Shown here: piece by piece, positions 33,362-40,720 of the stretch
Layout of the letters: every line of letters begins with the position of its first letter
Numbering within the stretch: the first letter of the stretch is position 1
Assembly (NCBI GenBank): GCA_000381625.1
Contig: KB906767.1
Coordinates: forward strand, 3,305,304-3,369,303
Direction: 5' to 3'
DNA from: Bryobacterales bacterium KBS 96
GTDB taxonomy: Bacteria > Acidobacteriota > Terriglobia > Bryobacterales > Bryobacteraceae
Length of the DNA stretch: 64,000 nucleotides
Notes under the pieces: generated by a model
Told to the model about the DNA's origin: nothing
Seen by the model: only the letters and a program-made list of their open reading frames with translations
Databases searched by the model: none
Made by a program: the position numbers and the translations under genes

Positions 33362-33480
33362 GGGTTAAAAAATTGTGGCGTGCGCTTCAGCGCGCTGCGG
33401 TGAACTTCAGTTCCCTCGCTTCCGCTTCCGTGAACTGCCGGCTAAAGGCCGGCGGCAGCACGACAAATTGTGCGCCACGG
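33362..33480. repeat. Dispersed GTGGCGCACGATT repeat, copy B
   Basis: An intergenic element with AAAATTGTGGCGTGCGCTTC near the left end and AATTGTGCGCCAC at 33466-33478 on the right. The middle has GCTTCAGCGCGCTGCGG and a self-complementary CCGGCTAAAGGCCGG. It lies between mqnD and the DUF2007 gene. It matches copy A (27936-28045, inverted) in order of motifs and shares its right end with copy C at 39013-39025. Confidence 0.45.
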
Positions 33481-33519
33481 CCGATCAGCTGAGTGGATCT
33501 CTCCAAGCGAAGTAGGGCG

Positions 33520-34359
33520 CTACCCGATGACTTCCAACTCGACTTTATTAGGGATCAGCCCTGCTTCGAAACCGAGATCCAGTAGTTTCTGGGCCGCTTT
33601 CGGAACGATATCGCCACCATCCACCGTGTAGTGATTCACGTACATGCCGACGAACTGTTCGGCCAGTGGCGCCTCGAGATCGCGCGCAAACTGCATGGCG
33701 TAATTCAGCGCCTCGTCGGAATGATCGAGCGCATATTGAATGCTCTCGCGCATCAGCCGGCAGCACTCGTTTTTTACATCTAGCGGGAGATCGCGCCGCA
33801 AGGCATTGCCACCCAAGGGCAGAGGTAAATCGTATTTCTGTTTGAACCAGCGGCCCAGGTCGATCACGTTATGCAAACCGCCGCGGCCGTAAGTGAGCTG
33901 CCCCTCATGAATCACAAGGCCGCCATCCACCTGATGCTCGGACACGGCGTCGAGAATCTGGTCGAAGGGGATCACCACCGGCTCAAAATCGGGCTGAAAC
34001 AGTTTCAACGCCAGGAAAGCCGTTGTCATAGTCCCCGGCACGGCGATCTTCTTACCTTTCAGATCCTCGGGACTAAAGGGGCGAACACTTACGACCATGG
34101 GACCGTAGCCATCACCGATGCTGGACCCGCTAGCCATCATCAGATATTTATCCGCCACATAAGGATAGGCGTGATAGGAAATCGCGGTTAGCTCATATAC
34201 GCCCTGCGCCGCCTTACGATTCAGCGATTCAATATCGTCTAAAACGTGCTTGAATGTGACCAGTTTGGAGCGGATCTTCTTGGTCGCAAGCGCGTAGAAC
34301 ATGTACGCGTCGTCCGAATCCGGACTGTGCGCGCATACTATTTCACTGAAAGAACCCAT
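33520..34359 (-). CDS. mqnD: 1,4-dihydroxy-6-naphthoate synthase-like protein (MqnD family)
   Basis: A 279-residue protein with the periplasmic-binding-protein fold used by the soluble enzymes MqnA and MqnD. Features are CAHSPDSDDAYMFYALATKK at the N-terminus, GPMVVSVRPFSPEDLKGKKI, VPGTMTTAFLALKL and the hallmark VIHEGQLTYGRGGLHNVIDL, which resembles the histidine-containing loop of MqnD. MqnD makes 1,4-dihydroxy-6-naphthoate from cyclic dehypoxanthinyl futalosine in futalosine-type menaquinone synthesis, consistent with menaquinone use by complex I. No signal peptide is present, which argues against a transport binding protein. MqnA is the closest alternative, and no other mqn gene is nearby. 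Confidence 0.82.
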   Translation of the reverse strand: MGSFSEIVCAHSPDSDDAYMFYALATKKIRSKLVTFKHVLDDIESLNRKAAQGVYELTAISYHAYPYVADKYLMMASGSSIGDGYGPMVVSVRPFSPEDLKGKKIAVPGTMTTAFLALKLFQPDFEPVVIPFDQILDAVSEHQVDGGLVIHEGQLTYGRGGLHNVIDLGRWFKQKYDLPLPLGGNALRRDLPLDVKNECCRLMRESIQYALDHSDEALNYAMQFARDLEAPLAEQFVGMYVNHYTVDGGDIVPKAAQKLLDLGFEAGLIPNKVELEVIG

Positions 34360-34409
34360 ATAAAGCGGGTGAGCAAACTAAGTGTAGCAAAGCGTTTGAG
34401 CTTGCCCGC

Positions 34410-35117
34410 TCAGGCGTCCAGGATAGCTTGCAGTTCTATCGCCAGCTCATCCATGGCTTTTTCGAGAGCGGCAAAGGCGCGTTTCGAGCGTGGCGCATCG
34501 CCGGCCGCCGTTGCTTTTTCCAATACGGCGGCACAACGCTGCGCCCGCGCCGCGCGCAGGCTGCCGAGCGCTCCTTTCAGGGAGTGCGCAAGCGGCGAGG
34601 CGTTCTGGGCATCGCCGTCATCGAGAATCGTCCGGATACTGTGCAACTGTCCAATGGAATCTTCGAAAAAGAGCCCAACGATTTCGCGGATTAGCGCTTC
34701 GTCTCCGCCCATCTGGTTACGGAACTCGACCGGATCGAAGACGGGCAGCGCCTCTGAAGCTGCATCGCGGCGGAGATCCGCCTCTTGATACACACGCAGG
34801 ATCTCAGCAGCGAGATCCTGTTCAGGAACCGCCGCGGAGATCGCGAGCCCTTCACCGGCCGCCGAGTTATCGCCCCAGGTGACCAGCACTGGCGCCGCGC
34901 CATTTCTTTCAGAAATTTCGAACGTGAGGAGCGAGCCAAGACTGTTCGTTGCCGAAGTAAGCAAGACGACGTCGAACTGCCCCAGGGCCAGCGCCGACAT
35001 AGCCTCGTCGCGCGTCGCAACGGTCACGACGTCAAGATTACCGGACGACAGCGAGGCCGCAATCCGGACGGCACGGCGAGGATCGTTCTCTACAAGCAGC
35101 AGTTTCAGAAATGTCAT
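34410..35117 (-). CDS. Degenerate receiver domain fused to HPt domain
   Basis: A 235-residue phosphorelay protein. Residues about 1-115 have a receiver layout (LKLLLVENDPRRAVRIAASL at the first strand, FDVVLLTSATNSLGS at the third). The phosphoacceptor aspartate is missing: the position after VVLL is Thr. Residues about 125-235 are a histidine-phosphotransfer helix bundle with the active histidine in PLAHSLKGALGSLRAARAQR, preceded by GGDEALIREIVGLFFEDSIG. The likely role is to pass phosphate through the HPt, with the receiver as a docking or dimer module. It is divergent from comF; no sensor kinase is in the window. Confidence 0.85.
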   Translation of the reverse strand: MTFLKLLLVENDPRRAVRIAASLSSGNLDVVTVATRDEAMSALALGQFDVVLLTSATNSLGSLLTFEISERNGAAPVLVTWGDNSAAGEGLAISAAVPEQDLAAEILRVYQEADLRRDAASEALPVFDPVEFRNQMGGDEALIREIVGLFFEDSIGQLHSIRTILDDGDAQNASPLAHSLKGALGSLRAARAQRCAAVLEKATAAGDAPRSKRAFAALEKAMDELAIELQAILDA

Positions 35118-35301
35118 TTTGCGGGTCTCTTACGATTATTCGAAGGTAGTGCGAGAAATGGTCCGAACACGACACCTTTATTTTGTTGTACACTGTCAAT
35201 TTAGCGGGGGGTGAGTCTTCCCTAGTCCCTCTACCCACGTAACTCAAGCGCATTCGGTTCCTGCCGCGCTAAAGTTTTTATCGGCGCGGTGCATCGGTCT
35301 G

Positions 35302-36081
35302 TTGTTTCCAGACGATTGCCGGGTTTGCGCAAAACCCCTCCGGAACATCTCTCGCATCCCGGTTTGTCCCGCCTGCCTCGCCGCGCCACGTCCTCTTGTG
35401 GCAGATCGTTATTGTGAAGTGTGCCAGTCTCCCTTCGTGGAATCGTATCCGCTGGATGGACACGATATCTGTGGTACCTGCCGTAAGGGTAAGCCCAACT
35501 TCGACGCGACTTACTCCTACGGCAGTTACGATGGCCCCCTCCGTCAGTTAATCCGTCTTTTCAAATACTCCCGAATTGAGAGCTTGTCAAAACCGCTCAG
35601 CCGGCTTATGGTGCGCGCGATTCCTCGCCATCTTAGTTTCGACCTAGTGATGCCCATGCCGATGCACTGGTACCGGCAATGGCGCCGCGGTTTCAACCAG
35701 GCCGAGCTCCTTGCCCGCCCGGTTGCACGGCAATACGGAATGCCGCTTTCTCGTCACTTGCGGCGCGTGCGCCTGGGAAAGGTGCAAGCCGGATTGGGCG
35801 CAGAGGCTCGCCGCGAGAACCTGAAACGAGCATTTCGCGTGAAGCGAACGGACGAAATCTCCGGCAAGAAGATACTGCTCATCGACGATGTTCTGACCAC
35901 CGGTTCCACGCTCCGGGCCGCGGCTGCCGCCTTGAAGGCGGCCGGCGCGGCGGAAGTCGTGACTTTGACGCTGGCGCGCGTAGCGCGCCAGGACACCGCC
36001 GGCCGATTATCGGGGCAGCGTTTTGAGCCGGACCTTGCGATGAGCCAGGTTTCATCCGAAGGACCGTGCACGGAGGGATAA
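35302..36081 (+). CDS. comF: ComF-family phosphoribosyltransferase
   Basis: A protein of about 259 residues. The N-terminal zinc-ribbon-like part has four cysteine pairs (CRVC, CPAC, CEVC, CGTC). The middle has ATYSYGSYDGPLRQLIRLFK and VMPMPMHWYRQWRRGFNQAE, and the C-terminus has the PRPP loop ILLIDDVLTTGSTLRAAA. ComF proteins are linked to DNA uptake and recombination; the reaction is not settled. The start is weak: TTG at 35302 is the first standard codon before the Cys pairs, with no ribosome site, and the frame is open further upstream without an ATG. An HNH nuclease gene starts 3 bp after the stop, which suggests a DNA-processing operon. Confidence 0.9.
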   Translation: MFPDDCRVCAKPLRNISRIPVCPACLAAPRPLVADRYCEVCQSPFVESYPLDGHDICGTCRKGKPNFDATYSYGSYDGPLRQLIRLFKYSRIESLSKPLSRLMVRAIPRHLSFDLVMPMPMHWYRQWRRGFNQAELLARPVARQYGMPLSRHLRRVRLGKVQAGLGAEARRENLKRAFRVKRTDEISGKKILLIDDVLTTGSTLRAAAAALKAAGAAEVVTLTLARVARQDTAGRLSGQRFEPDLAMSQVSSEGPCTEG

Positions 36082-36084
36082 CGA

Positions 36085-36624
36085 ATGACGGGTACGGATC
36101 GACTTCATAAGCCAGTGCTTGTCTTGAATGCAAGCTACGAGCCAATCAACATCTGCGCGGCCCGGCGCGCCTTGGTGCTGATTTTGAAAGGCGTCGCACT
36201 GGCGGAAGAACTGGCGCCCGCGCAGGTCCATTCAGCGAGACAGGCGTTGAACGTGCCTTCGGTAATCCGGCTGCTGGAATACCGGCGCATCCCGCACCAG
36301 ACACGGGCGCTATCGCGCAAAAACATTCTGATGCGCGACCGCTATATGTGCCAGTATTGCCAGCGCGTGCTGCCATCCGGCGAGATGACGCTCGATCACG
36401 TGATCCCGCGATCCCGCCACGGCGAGACGGCGTGGGAGAACCTGGTGGCCTGCTGCCATTCCTGCAACAATCGAAAAGGTAACCGGACACCCGAGGAAGC
36501 GGGCATGAAGCTATTGCGCCTGCCTCGACCGTTCAGCTTGCACACCAGCCGGCATTTAATGCGGCTGCTCGGCCGCGGCGAAGATCAATGGCGCAAGTAT
36601 CTGTTCTTTTCGGAGGAGAACTAG
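36085..36624 (+). CDS. HNH endonuclease
   Basis: A 179-residue protein. The zinc and catalytic core spans about 90-140: [20 protein letters not shown], then [20 protein letters not shown] and [15 protein letters not shown]. This gives the C-x2-C ... DHV-P-S-GG/E ... N-V ... C-x2-CN-RKG-RTPEEA pattern of the HNH group next to McrA, with the conserved His of DH. The N-terminal part ([20 protein letters not shown]) is typical of a widespread housekeeping-type HNH family. The gene follows comF by 3 bp. It could act in DNA repair or recombination; no restriction partner is nearby. It converges on infC across a small palindrome. Confidence 0.9.
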   Translation: MTGTDRLHKPVLVLNASYEPINICAARRALVLILKGVALAEELAPAQVHSARQALNVPSVIRLLEYRRIPHQTRALSRKNILMRDRYMCQYCQRVLPSGEMTLDHVIPRSRHGETAWENLVACCHSCNNRKGNRTPEEAGMKLLRLPRPFSLHTSRHLMRLLGRGEDQWRKYLFFSEEN

Positions 36625-36633
36625 CGAGCCAGA

Positions 36634-36653
36634 GGGCGAGACATGCCTCGCCC
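36634..36653. repeat. GGGCGAG-ACATGC-CTCGCCC palindrome between convergent genes
   Basis: Seven-base arms GGGCGAG (36634-36640) and CTCGCCC (36647-36653) flank a 6-nt loop. It lies in the 43-bp gap between the ends of the HNH gene and infC. It may serve as a shared terminator or be a palindromic repeat; a degraded copy is at 16002-16024. Confidence 0.5.
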
Positions 36654-36667
36654 CTATAGAAAATGGC

Positions 36668-37285
36668 CTATTGCGGCTGTGCCTGTGCGGCGGGAGTTTG
36701 CGGTTGATTCTCCCTGGCTTTCTCGGCCTTTTCTTTTTCCTTCACCGTCTTTGAAGGACTGATAATTACGTGGGCGTTGCGGCCTTCAAGCTTCGGCTGT
36801 CCGTCAATCTGACCGACACCCGACAGATCTCCGGCAAACCGGAGAAGCAGTTTCTTACCAAGATCGACGTGAGCGATCTCGCGCCCGCGGAACTGCACGA
36901 CGGCTTTCACACGATTGCCTTCCTTTAAGAAGCGGATCGCGTGGTTCTTCTTGAACTCGTAATCGTGGTCATCGGTGTTTGGGCGGAATTTCAACTCCTT
37001 CACCTGGATGACGTGTTGCTTCTTCTTGGCTTCGTGCTGGCGCTTCTTCTGCTCGTATTGCCATTGGCCGTAGTCCATTGCCTTGGCAACGGGCGGGTCG
37101 GCGGTAGGGCTGACGAGAATCAGGTCAAGGCCTAAGTCCTGCGCCTTGCGCACGGCGGCGGGAGTCGGCAGCACTTCCACGCTGCCGTCCGGAAAGACAG
37201 CGCGAACTTCACGCGCCCGGATCGCCTCATTTACGTTTTCGCGGATTCTTGGCCGGCGTGGTGGGTAACCTCTTGGTGGATACAT
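36668..37285 (-). CDS. infC: Translation initiation factor IF-3
   Basis: A 205-residue factor that binds the 30S subunit and controls start-codon choice. The N-domain begins with NEAIRAREVRAVFPDGSVEV and ends in DYGQWQYEQKKRQHEAKKKQ; the C-domain has VIQVKELKFRPNTDDHDYEF and NRVKAVVQFRGREIAHVDLG. A 16-residue Pro/Arg-rich leader (MYPPRGYPPRRPRIRE) and an Ala/Gln-rich tail are extra. The start is an ATG at 37285, not the AUU used for autoregulation in E. coli. The usual followers rpmI and rplT are absent: the next gene downstream is convergent. Confidence 0.95.
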   Translation of the reverse strand: MYPPRGYPPRRPRIRENVNEAIRAREVRAVFPDGSVEVLPTPAAVRKAQDLGLDLILVSPTADPPVAKAMDYGQWQYEQKKRQHEAKKKQHVIQVKELKFRPNTDDHDYEFKKNHAIRFLKEGNRVKAVVQFRGREIAHVDLGKKLLLRFAGDLSGVGQIDGQPKLEGRNAHVIISPSKTVKEKEKAEKARENQPQTPAAQAQPQ

Positions 37286-37523
37286 GCGGCCTAACGGAGT
37301 GCGCCTAAGCGCGGGGGGAATGTGGATGGAATCAAACGCTATACCTGTCTATTAGTCTACAGGATTTAATACGGCCCGTGGGAGGAGTCTAGAATATCTG
37401 CGGGGTGGGAGTAGCGGCCGGAACGCGGGAGTAGCACGCCAAGCATGCGAAAGTGGGCCCGCTGGCGGAAATCACAATCCCATTCGATAAGATCGAGGGT
37501 TCGAATTGCCACCACACCGACCT

Positions 37524-38987
37524 ATGAACAAGCTCGATGCTCACGTTGCTTCCCCAAAACCGACTCGCCGCCGGATATTGCAGGGCGCTACCAGGGCTGC
37601 TGTTGCGGCAGCCGCTTCTACACTGATGCCCCCGAATATGCGGCGGGTGCTGGCGCAAGAGGCCCCAAGGCCCGTTTCGCTTCGCGACATCAAACATGTC
37701 GTTCTTCTGATGCAGGAAAACCGGTCTTTCGATCATTACTTCGGAACACTGGCGGGCGTGCGCGGGTTTGGCGATCCGGAGGCTCTGAAATTGGCTGACG
37801 GCCGGCCGGTTTTTTATCAGCCGGATGAGGTGAACCCGAACGGCTATCTGTTGCCTTTCCACCTGGACACTCATTCAAGCAGCGCCCAAAAAATCCCTTC
37901 GACGAGCCACGCCTGGTCGGTGCAACACGAGGCGTGGAACGGCGGCCGCATGGACAAATGGCTGCAAGCTCATCGCAAAGCGGACGGATTACATGGTCCG
38001 TACGTGATGGGTTATTACACGCGGAACGATATTCCATTCCAGTTCGCTTTGGCGGACGCTTTCACGATCTGCGATGGATACCACTGCTCTTTGATGGGAC
38101 CTACCTTCCCCAATCGCATGTACTGGATGACCGGCATGATCGACCCGGACGGGCTGAACGGCGGTCCTATCATCAGCAACAAAGTGCCGCTGGGCGGGTA
38201 TACCTGGACCACATATCCTGAGCGGCTGGAAAAAGCAGGCATCAGTTGGAAGGTTTATCAGCAGGACGATAACTACGGGTGTAACATGCTGGCAAACTTC
38301 AAACAGTTCCAACAGGCTACCAAGGGATCGCCGCTTTATGACAAGGGCATGGCGCGCGGCGCGGAAGGCCAGTTCGAGTACGATGCCATCCACGATAAGT
38401 TGCCCACGGTTTCCTGGATCATACCGACCAGCTACCAATCGGAGCATCCAGATTACATGCCGGCCGACGGCGCCGCATTCGTAGCAAGCAAAATCGACGC
38501 GATCGCGGCGAATCCGGACGTATGGGCAAAGACCGCGTTTATCCTGGATTACGACGAAAACGACGGCATCTTCGATCATGTGGCGCCGCCCGTTCCTCCC
38601 GAAGGCACCCCTCATGAATTTGTGGACGGAGTTCCCATCGGAGGTGGATTCCGGGTGCCGTGCATCATCATTTCTCCGTGGACGACCGGGGGTTGGGTGT
38701 GCAGCGAAACGTTCGATCACACATCGGTGCTTCAGTTCCTGGAAGGATTCACCGGCATTCGTGAACCGAACATCAGCGATTGGCGCAGGCACACCTTTGG
38801 GAATCTGACATCAGCTTTCCGCTTTCAGGATGCGAAAACGGAGCCGCCCCTATTGCCGGATACGAGTGGCATGCTGACCCTGGCCAAATACGCATCCGCC
38901 AACCTGCCGAAACCCATTCTTCCAGGAGACGATCAGCATCCGCCGAAGCAGGAGAGCGGCCGCCGGAAACGCATTTCAAGGAAGTGA
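37524..38987 (+). CDS. Tat-exported phosphoesterase, phospholipase C / AcpA family
   Basis: A 487-residue protein with a twin-arginine leader (PTRRRILQGATRAAVAAAAS). The catalytic opening IKHVVLLMQENRSFDHYFGT is the ENRSFDHYFG metal/nucleophile motif of non-haemolytic phospholipase C and acid phosphatase AcpA. Later parts include SLMGPTFPNRMYWMTGMIDP, WIIPTSYQSEHPDYMPADGA and FILDYDENDGIFDHVAPPVP with the D-END-GIFDHV metal site. It should act in the periplasm or outside on phosphodiesters or phosphomonoesters; which one cannot be decided. A second, diverged member follows 86 bp downstream of its stop, under its own promoter. The ATG at 37524 is preferred to a TTG at 37506. Confidence 0.9.
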   Translation: MNKLDAHVASPKPTRRRILQGATRAAVAAAASTLMPPNMRRVLAQEAPRPVSLRDIKHVVLLMQENRSFDHYFGTLAGVRGFGDPEALKLADGRPVFYQPDEVNPNGYLLPFHLDTHSSSAQKIPSTSHAWSVQHEAWNGGRMDKWLQAHRKADGLHGPYVMGYYTRNDIPFQFALADAFTICDGYHCSLMGPTFPNRMYWMTGMIDPDGLNGGPIISNKVPLGGYTWTTYPERLEKAGISWKVYQQDDNYGCNMLANFKQFQQATKGSPLYDKGMARGAEGQFEYDAIHDKLPTVSWIIPTSYQSEHPDYMPADGAAFVASKIDAIAANPDVWAKTAFILDYDENDGIFDHVAPPVPPEGTPHEFVDGVPIGGGFRVPCIIISPWTTGGWVCSETFDHTSVLQFLEGFTGIREPNISDWRRHTFGNLTSAFRFQDAKTEPPLLPDTSGMLTLAKYASANLPKPILPGDDQHPPKQESGRRKRISRK

Positions 38988-39012
38988 TCCGCGACGGAAA
39001 AGGCGCGCGCTG

Positions 39013-39025
39013 AATCGTGCGCCAC
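39013..39025. repeat. Dispersed GTGGCGCACGATT repeat, copy C (end only)
   Basis: AATCGTGCGCCAC is the exact reverse complement of the left end of copy A (27936-27948) and matches the right end of copy B except for one base. The preceding GCGCGCGCTG also resembles copy B. Only the end of the element is recognisable. Confidence 0.35.
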
Positions 39026-39037
39026 ACGTCACATAAA

Positions 39038-39065
39038 TTGAAACAGTGGATCAATTTCGTACAAT
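39038..39065 (+). promoter_or_regulatory. Sigma-70-type promoter directly in front of the second phosphoesterase
   Basis: TTGAAA at 39038-39043, a 16-bp spacer, and TACAAT at 39060-39065. The -10 box ends only 8 bp before the ATG at 39074 and no ribosome site is present, so the transcript should be leaderless or nearly so. Confidence 0.55.
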
Positions 39066-39073
39066 GACCGAAT

Positions 39074-40696
39074 ATGCGGAGCCTGCCCCTCTCTCTTGTG
39101 TGCGGTTTATCTATCCCCTTTCTGGCAATGGCGGTCTGGGGACAAAGGGCCAATCAGCCGGAACCACCAGCGCCAGCAACCCCGATTCACCATGTGGTCG
39201 TGATATTTCCCGAAAATATCTCATTTGATCACTATTTCGGAACATATCCGCACGCTAAAAATCCGCCCAACGAACCCAAATTTGTCGCGGCGCCCAATAC
39301 GCCGATGGTGAACGGATTAAGTTCCGCATTGCTGACTCGCAATGCAAACGCCGCGAATCCGGAGAACGGCCGGGGGGCGGTCAATCCGTTTCGGCTGAAT
39401 CGTTCTCAAGCCTCCACTGCGGACCAGGATCACGATTACACAGCGGAACAACTGGCTTTTCACGCCGGATTGATGGATCTGTTTCCAAAATCAGTGGGCA
39501 AAGGGAATCCTCCCAAGGGAGACCAGACCTCTCCCCTGAACACGACGGGGCTCACGATGGGGTATTTCGATGGCAATACGGTAACCGCCATGTGGAATTA
39601 CGCTCAGCGTTTTTCGATGAGTGACAATTCGTTCGGGACGAATTTCGGGCCATCGACGCCCGGAGCGATCAACCTGGTATCGGGACAAACGAATGGAGTA
39701 ATCGATATTCGTAACGGGAAGGGCGGCCTAGCCGATGGGGGGAACGGTTCCTATACTCTGATCAGCGATCCCGATCCGGTGGGCGACGTTTGCTCCGCGA
39801 CGACGCGCATGCTTGTTTCCATGGGCGGCGACAATATCGGCAATCTTCTAGACGACGCCAACGTTACGTGGGGATGGTTTAGCGGCGGCTTCGATCTCAC
39901 CGTGACGAACAAAAACGGCACGACGGGTTGCAAGCGATCGACTGTCTCTCCGATCAGCGGCAAGGTGGTTCCCGACTACCTGCCGCACCATGAACCTTTC
40001 CAGTACTATCGTTCGACCGCCAATCCAACTCACGCGCGTCCATCGTCGGTTCAATCGATAGGTCACAGCGGCGACGCAGCGAACCACCAATACGACGTAC
40101 ACGATTTCTTCGACGCCGTCAAAGCGGGGAATTTCCCGGCCGTCAGCTTCCTTAAAGCTCCGTCTTATCAGGACGGCCACGCCGGCTACTCCAATCCGCT
40201 AGATGAGCAGGAGTTCCTGGTTCAAGTGATGAATTTTCTTCAAAGCACTCCGGAATGGAAGAACACTGCCGTAGTGATCGCATACGACGATTCCGACGGC
40301 TGGTACGACCACCAGATGAGCCCGATTGTGAATCAGTCGAGCGGCAGCAGGGATGCACTTGTTGGACCCGGTAGTTGCGGAAACGGAAACAGCGCGTTGC
40401 CCGGCATTGACGCTTCCAATCCCCATGCGCAAGGCCGCTGCGGATTCGGCCCGCGGTTGCCTATGATGGTTTTATCGCCCTGGGCCAAGGTGAACTTCGT
40501 CGACCACAGCCTGACCAATCAGGCATCTGTCATCACGTTTATCGAAGACAATTGGCTCGGGGGGAAACGGCTGGGCAGGGGATCATTCGACGGCATCTCC
40601 AATTCCATCACTGGAATGTTCGACTTTAAGAGCGCGCCCCGAAAGCACAAGCTGTTCCTTAATGAGAAAACGGGCGAGGTGACGTCGCGCAAATGA
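39074..40696 (+). CDS. Exported phosphoesterase, phospholipase C / AcpA family
   Basis: A 540-residue protein with a Sec-type signal peptide (LPLSLVCGLSIPFLAMAVWG). The active-site opening is IHHVVVIFPENISFDHYFGT, diverged from its neighbour (ENIS instead of ENRS). Further parts are AWNYAQRF-like packing at TAMWNYAQRFSMSDNSFGTN, SFLKAPSYQDGHAGYSNPLD and VVIAYDDSDGWYDHQMSPIV, which holds the metal aspartates and DH. It has a loop region (about 70-130) not seen in the first copy, so substrates probably differ. A promoter ends 8 bp before the ATG. A multicopper oxidase gene follows 24 bp later and is probably co-transcribed. Confidence 0.9.
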   Translation: MRSLPLSLVCGLSIPFLAMAVWGQRANQPEPPAPATPIHHVVVIFPENISFDHYFGTYPHAKNPPNEPKFVAAPNTPMVNGLSSALLTRNANAANPENGRGAVNPFRLNRSQASTADQDHDYTAEQLAFHAGLMDLFPKSVGKGNPPKGDQTSPLNTTGLTMGYFDGNTVTAMWNYAQRFSMSDNSFGTNFGPSTPGAINLVSGQTNGVIDIRNGKGGLADGGNGSYTLISDPDPVGDVCSATTRMLVSMGGDNIGNLLDDANVTWGWFSGGFDLTVTNKNGTTGCKRSTVSPISGKVVPDYLPHHEPFQYYRSTANPTHARPSSVQSIGHSGDAANHQYDVHDFFDAVKAGNFPAVSFLKAPSYQDGHAGYSNPLDEQEFLVQVMNFLQSTPEWKNTAVVIAYDDSDGWYDHQMSPIVNQSSGSRDALVGPGSCGNGNSALPGIDASNPHAQGRCGFGPRLPMMVLSPWAKVNFVDHSLTNQASVITFIEDNWLGGKRLGRGSFDGISNSITGMFDFKSAPRKHKLFLNEKTGEVTSRK

Positions 40697-40720
40697 AGAG
40701 CGGCACGGCAATCTGGAATT

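Noticed and set aside
37490-37524. GGGTTCGAATTGCCACCACA resembles the T-arm and 3' end of a tRNA
   Set aside because: The bases around the TTCGAAT loop do not form a T-stem, and no anticodon arm or matching acceptor strand is found upstream.
37389-37874. 161-codon minus-strand frame overlapping the first phosphoesterase
   Set aside because: It is mostly antisense to a conserved catalytic region, and no export or domain feature supports it.
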